Shown here: one piece after another, positions 27,262 through 38,728 of the stretch
Layout of the letters: every line of letters starts with the position of its first letter
Position numbering within the stretch: position 1 is the first letter of the stretch
Assembly (NCBI GenBank): GCA_934489945.1
Contig: CAKSSY010000002.1
Coordinates: 14,858-78,857 of the forward strand
Length of the DNA stretch: 64,000 bases
Reading direction: 5' to 3'
From: an uncultured Eubacteriales bacterium
GTDB lineage: Bacteria; Bacillota; Clostridia; Oscillospirales; CAG-272
The notes under the pieces: model-generated
Databases searched by the model: none
The model's input: only the letters and a program-made list of their open reading frames with translations
Told to the model about the DNA's origin: nothing
Translations under genes and position numbers: made by a program

Positions 27262-27290
27262 ATTATATCATTTTTGCGGCTTTTTGTCAA
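27262..27290 (-). promoter_or_regulatory. Consensus promoter of the rpsL-rpsG-fusA-tuf group
   Basis: Read leftward: TTGACA (27285-27290), 17-bp spacer, TATAAT (27262-27267), both perfect consensus. The 120-base leader contains a CGTCCG...CGGACG hairpin (near 27176-27200), a candidate attenuation or protein-binding site. Confidence 0.93.
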
Positions 27291-27390
27291 GAATCCATAA
27301 CCGTCGTGCACATTTTCTCCCTTTTACACAAAATGTCATCGCATCGCAACGAATTTCTTGCACACATTGCAAAAGAACAGAAAAGTCTCA

Positions 27391-27424
27391 TATCGGATGC
27401 CAACCCGTAAGACAGCATCCGATA
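27391..27424 (-). terminator. Terminator after rpoC
   Basis: TATCGGATGC (27391-27400) pairs perfectly with GCATCCGATA (27415-27424). Read leftward a GAGACTTTTCTG tract follows. Confidence 0.75.
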
Positions 27425-27432
27425 CAACGCCG

Positions 27433-30400
27433 TTATTCCTGTACTTCTTCCGCTTTCGGCTCGTTGTGAACGACACCGACATTGCGGTAGCACTCCATGC
27501 CGGTTCCGGCGGGAATCAGCTTACCGATAATAACATTTTCTTTCAGACCGAGCAGATGGTCAACCTTGCACTTGATTGCCGCTTCGGTCAGAACCTTGGT
27601 AGTTTCCTGGAAGGAAGCAGCCGACATAAAGGACTCACTCTGCAACGACGCCTTGGTAATACCCAGCAGAACAGGATCGCCCTGTGCCTCGCGAAGTTCG
27701 GTCTCACCTGCCGCAACCCGCGCCTTGATCTTATTGTTTTCATCCTCAAGATCCATCATGTCAACCAGCGAACCGGAAAGAATCTCTGTATCACCGGGAT
27801 CCTCCACCCTCATTTTTCTCGTCATCTGACGGGCAATGATTTCGATGTGCTTATCGTTGACGTTACAGGACTGAGAACGGTAAACCTTCTGAATTTCCTT
27901 GATGATATATTCATAAACCGCGTCAAGACCGCTGATACGCATAATATCGGCGGGGCTCTTGTTACCTTCCGTCATAACCTGACCGCGCACAAGATGCTCA
28001 CCGTCGGTAATGGAAAGACGCATACCGTACGGAATCGGGTATTTCACAATTTCGCCGGTTTCCTCGGACTGAATATGAACCTCGCTGACATTTGCCGTCT
28101 CGCCGAGCTGAATATGGGCAATACCGCTGTGCTCGGTCATAAGTGCAACCTTCTTGGGAGGTCTTGCTTCAAACAATTCCTCAACACGGGGAAGACCCTG
28201 TGTAATATCCGAACCTGCGACACCGCCGGAGTGGAAGGTACGCATCGTAAGCTGAGTACCGGGTTCGCCGATCGACTGTGCGGCAATGATACCGACGGCT
28301 TCACCGACATTGACCTGTTTCCCGGATGCGAGATCTGCGCCATAGCAGTGAGCACAGATACCAAAACGCGAATGACACTGAATAATCGTGCGGATATACA
28401 CCTTATCAATGCCTGCCGCAACAATAGCGTTCGCCTGTTCCTCGGTAATCATTTCGTCGTCACCGACAATCACCTCACCGGTTGTGGGATTGGTAACGGC
28501 ACCGATGGTATATCTGCCGACAATTCTGTCCTGAAGCGGCTCCAGAACATTCTTGTCTCTCTCGTCAATGATCTGAGTAACCCAAGCACCCTTCTGCGTA
28601 TCGCACTTCTGCTCGCGGATAATCACTTCCTGTGCAACATCGACCAGACGTCTGGTAAGATAACCCGAGTCAGCCGTACGAAGTGCCGTATCGGAAAGAG
28701 ATTTACGTGAACCGCGTGCGCCCATGAAATATTCCGTAATATTCAGACCCTCGCGGAAGTTGGATTTGATAGGAAGTTCAATCGTTTTACCGTTTGTGGC
28801 GAACATCAGACCGCGCATACCGGCAAGCTGTCTCATCTGAGCAATCGAACCACGGGCTCCGGAATCGCTCATAATCTTGATGGGATTGTAGCGGTCGAAA
28901 TGACGCTGAAGCGCATCGGTAACATCGTTCGTAGTTTTTTCCCAGACTTTGATAACGTTGTTGTAACGCTCGTTCTCGGACAACTCACCGCGCCCGTAGT
29001 GTTTGCGGATCTGTTCCACCTTCTTTTCCGCCTCGGCAATCAGTCCTGCCTTTTCCTCGGGAATGGTCATATCGTAAACCGAAATGGAGATGGCGGCACG
29101 GGTCGAATACTTGTAGCCCATTTCCTTGATGTTGTCCAGCATATCGGCGCAAACCGAGAAGCCATGAACCTTAATGCAGTTATCAATGATCTTACCGAGA
29201 TCCTTCTTCTTGATAACGAAAGTAATCTCCAGATCAAATGCCTTATCGGGATCGCTTCTGTCCACAAAGCCGAGATCCTGCGGAATCGGCTGGTTGAAGA
29301 TCAGACGACCGAGCGTGGCATCAATGATCTTTTCCTGTTCCACGCCGTTTATTTCTTTCTTCACGCGAACGCGGATGGGTGCGTGAAGACCCAGTTGCTT
29401 ATTCTCATAAGCCATCATAGCTTCGTCAAAATCGCGGAACACTCTGCCCTCACCCGGTTCTCCCGCACGTTCCATAGTCAGATAGTAAGAACCGAGAATC
29501 ATATCCTGTGTAGGAACGGCAACGGCACGACCGTCCATAGGTTTCAGCAGGTTGTTGGCAGACAGCATCAGGAATCTCGCCTCTGCCTGTGCTTCCGCGG
29601 ACAGCGGAACGTGGACCGGCATCTGGTCGCCGTCGAAGTCGGCGTTGAAAGCGGTACAAACCAGCGGATGGAGCTTGATTGCACGACCCTCAACCAAAAC
29701 CGGCTCAAACGCCTGAATAGACAGACGGTGAAGGGTCGGCGCACGGTTGAGAAGAACCGGATGCTCCTTGATAACATTTTCCAGGGCATCCCAAACCTCC
29801 GGATAGAGGTAAGCACGATCGATCTTCTTCTGTGCATCCTTGACGTTGGTTGCCTTCTGCATTTCGGTCAGCCGTTTGACAACAAACGGCTTGAACAGTT
29901 CAAGAGCCATTTCCTTGGGCAGACCGCACTGATAAATCTTCAGACTGGGACCGACGACGATAACCGAACGTCCGGAGTAGTCAACACGTTTACCGAGAAG
30001 GTTCTGACGGAAACGTCCCTGTTTACCGCGAAGCATCTCGGAAAGAGATTTCAGAGGTCTGTTGGAGGGACCCGTGACCGGTTTGCCGCGGCGACCGTTA
30101 TCAATCAAAGCATCTACCGCTTCCTGAAGCATACGTTTCTCGTTGCGGATAACGATTTCGGGGGTGTGAATCTCCATCAGCTTTTTCAGACGATTGTTTC
30201 GACTGATTACGCGGCGATAGAGTTCGTTCAGATCGGAGGAAGCAAAGCGACCGCCGTCAAGCTGAACCATGGGACGAATGTCGGGAGGAAGAACGGGGAT
30301 AACATCGAGAATCATCCACGAAAGCTGATTGCCGGATTTCCGGAATGCTTCAACCACTTCCAAACGCTTGATGATACGGGTCTTTTTCTGTCCCTTGGCA

Positions 30401-31002
30401 GTTTTGAGTTCTTCCTTAAGGTCTTCGGAGAGCTTCTGAACGTCAATGTCATTCAGAAGTTCCTTGATTGCCTCGGCACCCATGCCGACGCGGAATTCGT
30501 TTTCATAAAGCTCGGTATACTCCGTCAGCATCTTTTCGGTCAGCACCATACCCTTGGTAAGCGGTGTCGTACCGGGATCGAGAACCACATTCTCCGCAAA
30601 ATAGAGAACCTGTTCAAGCTGTTTGGGAGACATATCGAGAACCAAAGCCATGCGGGAAGGGATCGCCTTGAAATACCAGATATGAGACACGGGAGAGGCA
30701 AGCTCAATATGACCCATTCTTTCACGACGAACCTTTTTGGTGGTAATTTCCACGCCGCACTTTTCGCACTTGTGCGGCTTGCCGTCACGAGACATGTTGT
30801 GCGCATTCTTGTATTTGCCACACATGCAGGCTCCGTCCTTGGTAGGCCCGAAAATTCTTTCGCAGAACAGACCTCCGACTTCCGCCTTAAGCGTGCGGTA
30901 GTTGATCGTCTCCGGCTTGGTAACCTCGCCGTAAGACCACTCTCGGATCATTTCGGGAGAAGCCAGACCGATCTTGATCGAATCAAATTCATTATTTGCC
31001 AT
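27433..31002 (-). CDS. rpoC: RNA polymerase beta' subunit
   Basis: A 1189-residue subunit, normal for Bacillota. The N-terminal zinc ribbon (CMCGKYKN...CEKCGVE), the catalytic loop NADFDGDQM with three Asp for magnesium, and the trigger-loop region ending [18 protein letters not shown] are intact. The ATG at 31002 has GAGGAG seven bases upstream; codons before it are the Shine-Dalgarno region itself. It follows rpoB by 18 bases. Confidence 0.98.
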   Translation of the reverse strand: MANNEFDSIKIGLASPEMIREWSYGEVTKPETINYRTLKAEVGGLFCERIFGPTKDGACMCGKYKNAHNMSRDGKPHKCEKCGVEITTKKVRRERMGHIELASPVSHIWYFKAIPSRMALVLDMSPKQLEQVLYFAENVVLDPGTTPLTKGMVLTEKMLTEYTELYENEFRVGMGAEAIKELLNDIDVQKLSEDLKEELKTAKGQKKTRIIKRLEVVEAFRKSGNQLSWMILDVIPVLPPDIRPMVQLDGGRFASSDLNELYRRVISRNNRLKKLMEIHTPEIVIRNEKRMLQEAVDALIDNGRRGKPVTGPSNRPLKSLSEMLRGKQGRFRQNLLGKRVDYSGRSVIVVGPSLKIYQCGLPKEMALELFKPFVVKRLTEMQKATNVKDAQKKIDRAYLYPEVWDALENVIKEHPVLLNRAPTLHRLSIQAFEPVLVEGRAIKLHPLVCTAFNADFDGDQMPVHVPLSAEAQAEARFLMLSANNLLKPMDGRAVAVPTQDMILGSYYLTMERAGEPGEGRVFRDFDEAMMAYENKQLGLHAPIRVRVKKEINGVEQEKIIDATLGRLIFNQPIPQDLGFVDRSDPDKAFDLEITFVIKKKDLGKIIDNCIKVHGFSVCADMLDNIKEMGYKYSTRAAISISVYDMTIPEEKAGLIAEAEKKVEQIRKHYGRGELSENERYNNVIKVWEKTTNDVTDALQRHFDRYNPIKIMSDSGARGSIAQMRQLAGMRGLMFATNGKTIELPIKSNFREGLNITEYFMGARGSRKSLSDTALRTADSGYLTRRLVDVAQEVIIREQKCDTQKGAWVTQIIDERDKNVLEPLQDRIVGRYTIGAVTNPTTGEVIVGDDEMITEEQANAIVAAGIDKVYIRTIIQCHSRFGICAHCYGADLASGKQVNVGEAVGIIAAQSIGEPGTQLTMRTFHSGGVAGSDITQGLPRVEELFEARPPKKVALMTEHSGIAHIQLGETANVSEVHIQSEETGEIVKYPIPYGMRLSITDGEHLVRGQVMTEGNKSPADIMRISGLDAVYEYIIKEIQKVYRSQSCNVNDKHIEIIARQMTRKMRVEDPGDTEILSGSLVDMMDLEDENNKIKARVAAGETELREAQGDPVLLGITKASLQSESFMSAASFQETTKVLTEAAIKCKVDHLLGLKENVIIGKLIPAGTGMECYRNVGVVHNEPKAEEVQE

Positions 31003-31020
31003 TTGCTTTCTCCTCACCAA

Positions 31021-34000
31021 TTACAGATTTTCGTCATCGAGTTCATCGTCTTCACCAAGACTTTCCTCGTCCAGTAAAAGGTCATCCTCTTTACCGAACA
31101 GATCGTCCTCGCCATCGGCATCCTCAATGATGTAGGAATCCTTAATATCATCGGTTTCGTAGCCCTTGTCAAGATCCTCGGACATATCGAAATCAACCGT
31201 CTTGCTGTAAGGCGGAAGTTCGTCGTCGTTGCAAAGTGAGGAGAGCTGAATTTCGTCGCCGTTCTTATCCAGAACACGGACATCCAGTGCCAAAGCCTGC
31301 AATTCCTTCACCAAAACCTTAAAGGACTCGGGAACACCCGGCGTGGGAATATTCTGACCCTTGATGATTGCCTCATAAGCCTTACGTCTGCCGTTGATAT
31401 CGTCACTCTTCACCGTCAGAATTTCCTGAAGAGTATAAGCGGCACCGTAAGCCTCCAGTGCCCAAACCTCCATCTCACCGAAACGCTGACCGCCGAATTG
31501 TGCCTTACCGCCCAAAGGCTGTTGCGTAACAAGAGAGTACGGACCGTTGGAACGCGCATGGATCTTGTCGTCAACCAGATGATGGAGTTTGAGATAATAC
31601 ATAATACCGACCGTAACGGGGTTGTCAAAGGGCTCACCGGTACGACCGTCGTACAGAATCGTCTTGCCGTTCGGGTTCATCCCCGCCGCTTCCAGACATT
31701 CGGAAATATCCTTTTCGGTCGCGCCGTCGAACACGGGAGTCATAATCTTCCACCCCAGCTTCTTTGCGGCAATCCCCAAGTGAACCTCAAGCACCTGACC
31801 GATATTCATACGGGAAGGCACGCCCAAAGGATTCAGCACGATGTCCAGCGGTGTACCGTCTGGCAGGAAAGGCATATCCTCGGGAGGCAGAATACGGGAA
31901 ACGACACCTTTATTACCGTGACGACCTGCCATTTTGTCGCCGACGGAAATTTTACGTTTCTGTGCCAGATAAATACGAACCTGTTTGTTGACACCGGCGG
32001 GAAGATCGTCTCCCTGCTCGTGCGAGAACACCTTGACATCGACAACAATACCCGATTCGCCGTGCGGAACACGCAATGAGGTATCTCTGACCTCTCTTGC
32101 CTTTTCACCGAAGATAGCGCGAAGCAGTCTTTCCTCGGCAGTCAGCTCGGTTTCGCCCTTCGGTGTAATCTTACCGACAAGAATATCGCCGGCGCGAACC
32201 TCGGTTCCCTTCTTGACAATACCGTCGGCATTCAGATCCTTCAGCGCATCCTCACCGACGTTCGGGATTTCACGCGTAATCTCCTCCGGTCCGAGTTTCG
32301 TATCGCGCGCCTCAAGCGGATAAACTTCAATATGAAGCGATGTATACACATCATCGCGGACAAGTCTCTCATTCAGAAGGACAGCATCCTCGTAGTTGTA
32401 GCCTTCCCATGTCATGAAGCCGATCAACGCATTTTTACCGAGCGAAAGTTCACCGTTCGAGGTTGCAGGACCGTCAGCAATGACGTCCTTGACCTCCACC
32501 CTGTCGCCGCGATTCACAACCGGTCTCTGATTAAAACAGGTGCCCTGGTTGGTGCGTTTGAACTTTATCATATCGTAAATGTCTTTGTGACCGTCGTCAC
32601 AGGCAACAATGATCTTATCGGCATCGACGCGCTCCACAACGCCAGCGTTCTTGGCAGTAACCACGACTCCGGAGTCCACGGCAGCGTTGTACTCCATACC
32701 GGTTCCGACGATCGGAGATTCGGTAACCATAAGCGGCACAGCCTGCTTCTGCATATTGGAACCCATCAGAGCACGCGAGTTGTCGTCGTTTTCCAGGAAC
32801 GGAATCATCGCCGTAGCAACCGAAACCACCATCTTGGGCGAAACATCCATATAGTCCACCCGGTCAGCATCCACTTCCACAATCTCCGCCTTGTCGCGGG
32901 CAGTAACGCGCTTCTTGACGAAACGTCCGTTTTCGTCAAGCGGTTCGTTCGCCTGTGCGACAATATAGTTGTCCTCTACATCGGCAGTCATGTACTCAAT
33001 TTCGTCGGTAACGATACCGGTAGCCTTGTCAACCTTGCGGTAGGGTGCCTCAATAAAGCCGTAATCGCTGATACGGGCATACGTGGTCAGATAAGAGATC
33101 AGACCGATGTTCGGACCTTCGGGAGTCTCAATAGGACACATTCTGCCGTAGTGCGTATAATGAACGTCACGGACATCGAAGGAAGCACGGTCACGCGAAA
33201 GACCGCCGGGACCGAGTGCCGAAAGACGTCTCTTGTGCGTCAGTTCGGCAAGCGGGTTATTCTGATCCATAAACTGCGAAAGCTGGGAGGAGCCGAAGAA
33301 TTCACGTACAACCGTAACAACGGGACGAATATTGATCAACGCCTGCGGAGTCAGCTTTTCATTGTCCTGCGTGGTCATTCTTTCCTTAATAATCTTATCC
33401 ATTCTCGAGAAACCGATGCGGAGCTGGTTCTGAAGCTGCTCGCCGACACTGCGGATACGACGGTTTCCGAGATGGTCGATATCGTCCACACGACCGACAT
33501 CGTGTGTCAGATTGAACAGATAGTTGATGGATGCAAAAATATCATCCTTGGTAATGTGTTTGGGGCAAAGTTCGGCAATGCGTTCCCTGCACTTTTCCTT
33601 GATGGCGTCAATATCTCCGCCGCACTCTTCGGCGATAGCGAGAATCACGGGTGTGCTGACACGCTCGGTAATTCCGATATCACGAAGGTCGGTACCGATA
33701 ACATACTCAGGTTCCACCGTGTTGTTGGAAATCACCTTGATTACCTTTTCGTTATCCAGAACCAGTTCAACTTCGTTGACGGCGGCATGCTCCATCGCGA
33801 GAGCCTCGTCCTTGCCGATCACGGTTCCCGCCTCAAACAGCACCTCACCCGTCATGGGGTTCACAACAGGAGATGCCAGTCTGTGTCCGACAACGCGGTC
33901 GGACAGTGCCATCTTCTTATCAAATTTATAACGACCTACCGGTGCGATATCGTAGCGTCTGGAGTCAAAGAAATAGTTGGAAAGCAACGTATGAGCCGAT

Positions 34001-34830
34001 TCAACCAGCGGCGGCTCGCCGGGACGCAACTTCTTGTAAATTTCTTTAAGAGCCTCAATGGCAATTTCGTCGCGATTACGGGCAGCAAGTTCTTCACACT
34101 CATCCTTTTCAAAGGTGGCAACGAGTTTTTCCTCTTCACCGAATATTTTATACACATCTTCTTTGGTCTCGATGGTAGACTTATACTCGGTGTTTTTCCC
34201 CTTGATAACGCCACCGACAGGCTCCACGCCGAGGGCGCGAATCAACATCGTAACCGGAACCTTACGGTTCTTGTCAATACGGACATATGTCACACCGTTA
34301 ATATCGATCTCAAATTCAAGCCATGCACCGCGATAAGGAATAACCTGAGAGGAGTATACCTTTTTGCCGGACTTGTCAAAAGCGGAGGCGTAATACATTC
34401 CGGGGGAACGCGCGATCTGGGAGACAATGACACGTTCAGCACCGTTAATAACGAACGTACCCGTCTCGGTCATGATCGGAAATTCGCCCATGAAGATGTC
34501 GGTCTGCTTGACCTCACCCGTCTGTTTGTTGGTCAGTCTGACATTGACCTTGAGGGGGGCGGCGTAGTTGGCTTCTCTGTCCTTGCACTCCTCAACGGAA
34601 TACTTGGGTTTGGAATCCAGTGAGTATGAGAGAAATTCAATCGAAAGATTTCCGGAAAAATCCGTGATGGGAGAGACCTCGTGAAGGACCTCATCCAATC
34701 CCTTTTCAAGAAGCCACTTAAACGACTTGGTCTGAATCTCGACAAGATTCGGAAGCTCAAGCGTATTACGGGTCTTTGAAAAGCTCATTCTCACGTTTTT
34801 GCCAAGCCTTTGCTCTTTAACATTGACCAT
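31021..34830 (-). CDS. rpoB: RNA polymerase beta subunit
   Basis: A 1269-residue subunit. The rifampicin-binding region ([16 protein letters not shown], then [13 protein letters not shown]) has the sensitive-type residues. [13 protein letters not shown], the NKGVVSRI block and the C-terminal [20 protein letters not shown] are present. The C-terminal tail is very acidic (residues after about 1215). The longest frame would add 60 poorly conserved residues; ATG at 34830 with GGAG eleven bases upstream gives [16 protein letters not shown] and fits the family. The L10/L7/L12 genes usually found upstream are not here. Confidence 0.97.
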   Translation of the reverse strand: MVNVKEQRLGKNVRMSFSKTRNTLELPNLVEIQTKSFKWLLEKGLDEVLHEVSPITDFSGNLSIEFLSYSLDSKPKYSVEECKDREANYAAPLKVNVRLTNKQTGEVKQTDIFMGEFPIMTETGTFVINGAERVIVSQIARSPGMYYASAFDKSGKKVYSSQVIPYRGAWLEFEIDINGVTYVRIDKNRKVPVTMLIRALGVEPVGGVIKGKNTEYKSTIETKEDVYKIFGEEEKLVATFEKDECEELAARNRDEIAIEALKEIYKKLRPGEPPLVESAHTLLSNYFFDSRRYDIAPVGRYKFDKKMALSDRVVGHRLASPVVNPMTGEVLFEAGTVIGKDEALAMEHAAVNEVELVLDNEKVIKVISNNTVEPEYVIGTDLRDIGITERVSTPVILAIAEECGGDIDAIKEKCRERIAELCPKHITKDDIFASINYLFNLTHDVGRVDDIDHLGNRRIRSVGEQLQNQLRIGFSRMDKIIKERMTTQDNEKLTPQALINIRPVVTVVREFFGSSQLSQFMDQNNPLAELTHKRRLSALGPGGLSRDRASFDVRDVHYTHYGRMCPIETPEGPNIGLISYLTTYARISDYGFIEAPYRKVDKATGIVTDEIEYMTADVEDNYIVAQANEPLDENGRFVKKRVTARDKAEIVEVDADRVDYMDVSPKMVVSVATAMIPFLENDDNSRALMGSNMQKQAVPLMVTESPIVGTGMEYNAAVDSGVVVTAKNAGVVERVDADKIIVACDDGHKDIYDMIKFKRTNQGTCFNQRPVVNRGDRVEVKDVIADGPATSNGELSLGKNALIGFMTWEGYNYEDAVLLNERLVRDDVYTSLHIEVYPLEARDTKLGPEEITREIPNVGEDALKDLNADGIVKKGTEVRAGDILVGKITPKGETELTAEERLLRAIFGEKAREVRDTSLRVPHGESGIVVDVKVFSHEQGDDLPAGVNKQVRIYLAQKRKISVGDKMAGRHGNKGVVSRILPPEDMPFLPDGTPLDIVLNPLGVPSRMNIGQVLEVHLGIAAKKLGWKIMTPVFDGATEKDISECLEAAGMNPNGKTILYDGRTGEPFDNPVTVGIMYYLKLHHLVDDKIHARSNGPYSLVTQQPLGGKAQFGGQRFGEMEVWALEAYGAAYTLQEILTVKSDDINGRRKAYEAIIKGQNIPTPGVPESFKVLVKELQALALDVRVLDKNGDEIQLSSLCNDDELPPYSKTVDFDMSEDLDKGYETDDIKDSYIIEDADGEDDLFGKEDDLLLDEESLGEDDELDDENL

Positions 34831-35143
34831 TAAAACTATCACTCCATTCAAAGTAGTAATTTCCCGTGCGAGAGAAATTCCAAGGCTACCTTTTCTTCCG
34901 GCATGCACACACCGGAAAAGACCTGTTGCCATTTCGGTTCTTTGTCGGCAGGCAGAAATAGCAATTATAATGCAGTTTATTATTTTACCATAGAAAGCAG
35001 AGCTTGTCAAGGGATTTTGCTAAATAATTCCCGTTTTCCGAAAAAATAATTTCCTGTTTTCGGAAAAATCCGCGCCAAAAATGGTTTTTTTACGTGCCCC
35101 GGCATACATTCCAAAAAAAAAGAAACTTTTTTCAAAAAAACTC
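34831..35143. other. Leader region of rpoB and spacer to rpsT
   Basis: The leader, about 145 bases between promoter and rpoB, contains a CCGG...CCGG hairpin (CCGGTGTGTGCATGCCGG, near 34899-34916). The remaining stretch up to the rpsT promoter is A/T-rich, with several A-runs and no open frame I would support. Confidence 0.6.
34982..35010 (-). promoter_or_regulatory. Promoter of rpoB-rpoC
   Basis: Read leftward: TTGACA (35005-35010), 17-bp spacer, TAAAAT (34982-34987). Confidence 0.9.
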
Positions 35144-35172
35144 TTGCAAAATCCATTCGGATATGGTATAGT
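35144..35172 (+). promoter_or_regulatory. Promoter of rpsT
   Basis: TTGCAA (35144-35149), 17-bp spacer, TATAGT (35167-35172). About 75 bases of leader follow before rpsT, with GGGAG ahead of its ATG. Confidence 0.85.
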
Positions 35173-35254
35173 ATACCGGTATGGACGAATACAGCGGCAC
35201 ACCCTCTCAGGTGTCGTTGTTTGGACTATTTTGAAAAGAGGGAGATGAAAACAC

Positions 35255-35518
35255 ATGCCGAATATCAAAAGCGCGAAGAAACGCGTAAAAGTCACGGAAG
35301 CCAAAACCCTTCGTAATAAGATGTTCCGTTCTCAGCTCAAGACAGACATCAAGAAATACGAAGCCGCATTGGCAGCAGGGGATAATGAGCTTGCAAAAGC
35401 CTCTTATCTGGAAGCTGTCAAGAAAATTGACCGTGCTTGTGCACGCGGTCTTATGCACAAAAATACCGCCGCGCACAAGAAGAGTCAGTTTACCAAGAAG
35501 CTCAACGCCATGGCGTGA
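35255..35518 (+). CDS. rpsT: 30S ribosomal protein S20
   Basis: An 87-residue, Lys/Ala-rich protein starting MPNIKSAKKRVKV and ending with HKKSQFTKKLNAM, the family's hallmark ends. It binds 16S rRNA early in 30S assembly. Monocistronic, with its own promoter and terminator, divergent from rpoBC. Confidence 0.97.
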   Translation: MPNIKSAKKRVKVTEAKTLRNKMFRSQLKTDIKKYEAALAAGDNELAKASYLEAVKKIDRACARGLMHKNTAAHKKSQFTKKLNAMA

Positions 35519-35530
35519 GCCTCCGAAAAT

Positions 35531-35565
35531 AAACCGCCCGTTTTCAACGGGCGGTTTATTTTTTT
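35531..35565. terminator. Terminator of rpsT, shared with the first Gfo/Idh operon
   Basis: A 12-bp perfect stem (35531-35542 / 35546-35557, AAACCGCCCGTT) with a 3-base loop and an eight-base T-run on the plus strand. It can also act for the converging leftward operon. Confidence 0.93.
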
Positions 35566-35588
35566 GAAAAAATGTACTTTTAATCGGC

Positions 35589-36665
35589 TCAGCCTTGTAT
35601 ATAAGCCTCCCGCCCGCTTTCCGCCGAACGGTAGAAAGCCTCCAGAATGGCGGAGACCGCGATTGTCTCGGCAGGCTTTACAATCGGATTCTCACGACCC
35701 GTCAGCACTTCCCGCAGATTCCGCACAAGATGAATGTGACCCGGAAAATGACTGTCGGGATACGCCTCAGGAAGAGGAGGCAATTCGCAGTCAGTATTTA
35801 CGCCGCTGTAGAGCCGGCAGGACGGCAAGGAAATGCCGATATGACGGTTCACAAGGGTAATGTCCGATGCCTCCGGCAGATTCGTCGCCCACGCGACCTT
35901 GAAATTCATTATCGCCCCGTCCGAAAACCGAACGGTTCCGGCACCGAAATCCTCCACATCCATTTCTTCGGGATGAAACTTGGCGATGCTGTCCACGTGA
36001 CCGGTAAGCGCACCGCTCGCCACAAGGTCACCCAGTTCCCCCGGATGATTCCGCTTTGTGCTTGCCAGAACCGAAACGGGATCGGTTCTGCCGGAAAGCC
36101 AGATGGCGGCATCCAGCATATGAACGCCGATGTCAAGAAAGGCACCGCCTCCCGACACCGCTTTCTTGTGAAAAGAACCCCAAAACGGAATTCCGCGTCT
36201 GCGGATACGCGACAGTTCCATATAATAGAAATCGTTCTCTCCGTGTTCTTCGATGTATTTTTTTGCCGCCAGACGGTCGGGTGTAAAACGCATACTCTGA
36301 CAAGCCATCAAAACTTTTCCCTGCCGCGCGGCAAAATCGAACATTTCGCGTGCGTCCGCCACCGTCATGGCAAGCGGTTTTTCGCAAAGAACGTTTGCTC
36401 CGCTGGAAAGTGCCAACATGGTATATTCCTTGTGAAAGCGGTTAGGGACACAGACCGAAACCACATCGGGAGAAAGCTCGCGAAGCATCACACCGGCATC
36501 CGTGTACCAGTGCGGGATTCCGTTTTTTGCCGCCGTGCTTTCCGCCGCCGCGGCAGAAATATCCGAAACACCGACAATTTCAAAATCTCCGGGAAAAGTA
36601 CGGTACGCCGGAATGTGCGCGGCATTGGCAATCATACCGCAGCTGATAATACAAACACGCAACAT
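35589..36665 (-). CDS. Gfo/Idh/MocA-family NAD(P)-dependent oxidoreductase
   Basis: A 358-residue enzyme. The N-terminal Rossmann domain has the loose motif IISCGMIANAAHIPAY and the family's catalytic EKP (VLCEKPLAM, about residues 95-103). The C-terminal dimerisation/catalytic half holds GGGAFLDIGVHMLDAAIWL with the conserved D-x3-H. Such enzymes oxidise or reduce sugars, cyclitols or their amino derivatives. ATG at 36665 with GGGGAGG seven bases upstream is preferred to a GTG two codons earlier. Last gene of the first operon, two bases after the isomerase gene. Substrate unknown. Confidence 0.9.
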   Translation of the reverse strand: MLRVCIISCGMIANAAHIPAYRTFPGDFEIVGVSDISAAAAESTAAKNGIPHWYTDAGVMLRELSPDVVSVCVPNRFHKEYTMLALSSGANVLCEKPLAMTVADAREMFDFAARQGKVLMACQSMRFTPDRLAAKKYIEEHGENDFYYMELSRIRRRGIPFWGSFHKKAVSGGGAFLDIGVHMLDAAIWLSGRTDPVSVLASTKRNHPGELGDLVASGALTGHVDSIAKFHPEEMDVEDFGAGTVRFSDGAIMNFKVAWATNLPEASDITLVNRHIGISLPSCRLYSGVNTDCELPPLPEAYPDSHFPGHIHLVRNLREVLTGRENPIVKPAETIAVSAILEAFYRSAESGREAYIQG

Positions 36666-36667
36666 CC

Positions 36668-37444
36668 TCACACCTCCCCAAGAAACCCGAAGGTTTCGGC
36701 ATCCGGCACAGTGGCGCGGTATTCCAACCCGAAATAACCGTCATAGCCGGTTTTCAGGATTTCACGCAAAATCGACGGATAATTGACGCATCCTGTTCCC
36801 GGCTCGTGTCTGCCCGGACAGTCTGCAATGTGAAAATGTCCGATCCGTCCGATCTTCTCGCGGACAAGGGCAAGATCAAAGTCTCCCGTCATGTGTTGAT
36901 GGTAAATATCATATAACATTTTTACGTTCGGACTGTTCACATCGTCAAGGATTCTGAAAAGGCGTGCCGCCTCCGGCATGAAATAATTCTTCCTGTCGGT
37001 AGCGTTGAGCGGTTCCACAATCAAAGTAATTCCTTCCGCCTCGGCATAGGGAGCGACAAAAGACAGGCAATCACGGACATTTTCCTCCTGCCTCTCCCTG
37101 TCCGGCTCCTCCAAGGTTTCTCCGATAAGAACAATCATCGCCGCAGCACCGAGTTTATGATAAACCGGCGCGCTCTCCTGCAAAGCGGTAAGCAAATCTT
37201 TCTTCCGCCCCGCGTTCAGAATCCCGCGTGAAAGATCATACGACAGCGTTTCGTCCCGACTGTCGATATTGAATACCGACAGCTTCATTTCGTTTTCGTT
37301 CAGAAGTGTCGTCACACGGTCGATGTCTTTGTTCGTCCACTTCCAGAACTCCACGGCATCCATACCACAGGCATGCGCCGCGCCGATACGATCCTCAAAT
37401 GCCATATCGGCGAACATCATGTCAATGCAAGTGCTGATTTTCAT
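36668..37444 (-). CDS. Sugar isomerase/epimerase-type TIM-barrel protein (Hyi/IolE-like)
   Basis: A 258-residue TIM barrel of the AP-endonuclease-2 type. Metal-binding residues are at the ends of strands: LIVEPLN (Glu), KMLYDIYHQHM (Asp and His), IGHFHIADCPGRHEPG (His) and GLEYRA (Glu). The pattern and length resemble hydroxypyruvate isomerase and IolE-like proteins, which isomerise or epimerise keto sugars. It overlaps the preceding Gfo/Idh gene by ATGA and is followed two bases later by another one, so isomerisation and redox steps are probably on the same substrate. Confidence 0.9.
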   Translation of the reverse strand: MKISTCIDMMFADMAFEDRIGAAHACGMDAVEFWKWTNKDIDRVTTLLNENEMKLSVFNIDSRDETLSYDLSRGILNAGRKKDLLTALQESAPVYHKLGAAAMIVLIGETLEEPDRERQEENVRDCLSFVAPYAEAEGITLIVEPLNATDRKNYFMPEAARLFRILDDVNSPNVKMLYDIYHQHMTGDFDLALVREKIGRIGHFHIADCPGRHEPGTGCVNYPSILREILKTGYDGYFGLEYRATVPDAETFGFLGEV

Positions 37445-38715
37445 TGATCTTCCTCGTAATAATCTTTCTTTGTGATAACAAGACGCTCAAAACTGTCCGG
37501 TGCGTCGCCGAAATCCGGAACCTCAAGCGGTTCGCCGTCACGCAGTGCCGATTCGTGTGCCATAAGTCCCGGAATCATGTAACGTGCCGCATCCCATGCG
37601 TTGTTCGGAGGCAGTTTGTCTTCCACCACGGCACGGACAAAATCGTCTACCAAAAAAGGATGCGTAAACTGATGCCACGGTGCCTTTGTCTCGCGCAATT
37701 TTTTCGGAAGGCGCGAAAGATCCTGAATCGGCGAAGGACTGTTGACATATTTCGGATTGATCGGATCGGTCGTGTTGTTCATGATGCCGGCGTGCTTGTC
37801 ATGAACGTAACGGACGGAGTTTATCAATTCGTCAAGATACTCAATGTACGGTGTCTCACCGGACGCCCTGCCGCGCTGATAGGTATGCTGAAGTGCACTG
37901 CACTCATAGGATCCCATGTCGCCGTAAAGGCAGGTAATATAAGAGGAAGGTTTGTTGATACCGACACGGCGGAATTCGTTGATACGCGCCACACCGCCGC
38001 CCGACATCCGGAAGATTGCCGTTTCATTGGAGAAAGGATTGTCCCAGAAATTTTTTCCTTCACCGTAAACACCGTCGTCGTGAAAATCACGCATCCCGAA
38101 GCAGGTGACTTTGGTTGCGTGTTCTCCGATGGCGGAAAACAGCATGGAAACCGAATGTGTGGGATAGAACATCGGCGGAATTCCCGCGGCACGTTGCCAG
38201 TGTTCGCCACCGCTCCGCTTGAAATCCACAGACATTTCGTACATATCGTGATAATACTGCGACTCTCCGTATACAAACTTTCCGAAGCCGCCCTCCGCAT
38301 ATTTCTGACGACAGTAAATAGCACAAGGATAGTAATAACAGGTCTCGCCCATCATATAGACGCGCCCCGAACGCTTTACGGCATCAATAATTTCGCCGAT
38401 CTCCTCCACGGTGCAGGCAATCGGCACCGCGCTGTAAACATTCTTTCCCGCTTCCAGTGCTTTCAGAACCATCGGACCGTGCAAATGGCGTTGTGTAAAA
38501 ATCGCAATACAGTCAATGTCCTTACCGTTTTCGATTGCATCCTCGAAGGAGGTAAAATACCGCTTGATACCGTGTTTTTCACAGGCTTCCGTAATTCGTT
38601 CCGGAACAATGTCGGCAACCGAAACCTCTCCGACATCCGGATGATCCCGGAACAGTTCGATAAAATCGTCGGAAAAGGCACCCAATCCGACCACACAGAC
38701 CTTCAGTTTTTTCAT
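37441..38715 (-). CDS. Gfo/Idh/MocA-like protein of a long subfamily, EKP motif replaced (copy B)
   Basis: A 424-residue protein. The Rossmann motif is VVGLGAFSDDF. Where classical members have EKP, this one reads GKNVYSAVPIACTVEEI, so the conserved catalytic Lys is absent. The C-terminal half contains GETCYYYPCAIYCR, GGEHWQRAAGIPPMFYPTHS and FSNETAIFRMSGGG. It closely resembles copy A just upstream, including these blocks, which points to tandem duplication. ATG at 38715 with GGGAGA upstream is preferred over a longer frame; its stop overlaps the isomerase gene by ATGA. It may use a different proton-transfer residue or act as a non-catalytic or lyase-like member. Confidence 0.86.
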   Translation of the reverse strand: MKKLKVCVVGLGAFSDDFIELFRDHPDVGEVSVADIVPERITEACEKHGIKRYFTSFEDAIENGKDIDCIAIFTQRHLHGPMVLKALEAGKNVYSAVPIACTVEEIGEIIDAVKRSGRVYMMGETCYYYPCAIYCRQKYAEGGFGKFVYGESQYYHDMYEMSVDFKRSGGEHWQRAAGIPPMFYPTHSVSMLFSAIGEHATKVTCFGMRDFHDDGVYGEGKNFWDNPFSNETAIFRMSGGGVARINEFRRVGINKPSSYITCLYGDMGSYECSALQHTYQRGRASGETPYIEYLDELINSVRYVHDKHAGIMNNTTDPINPKYVNSPSPIQDLSRLPKKLRETKAPWHQFTHPFLVDDFVRAVVEDKLPPNNAWDAARYMIPGLMAHESALRDGEPLEVPDFGDAPDSFERLVITKKDYYEEDQ

Positions 38716-38728
38716 CGTATCATCTCCC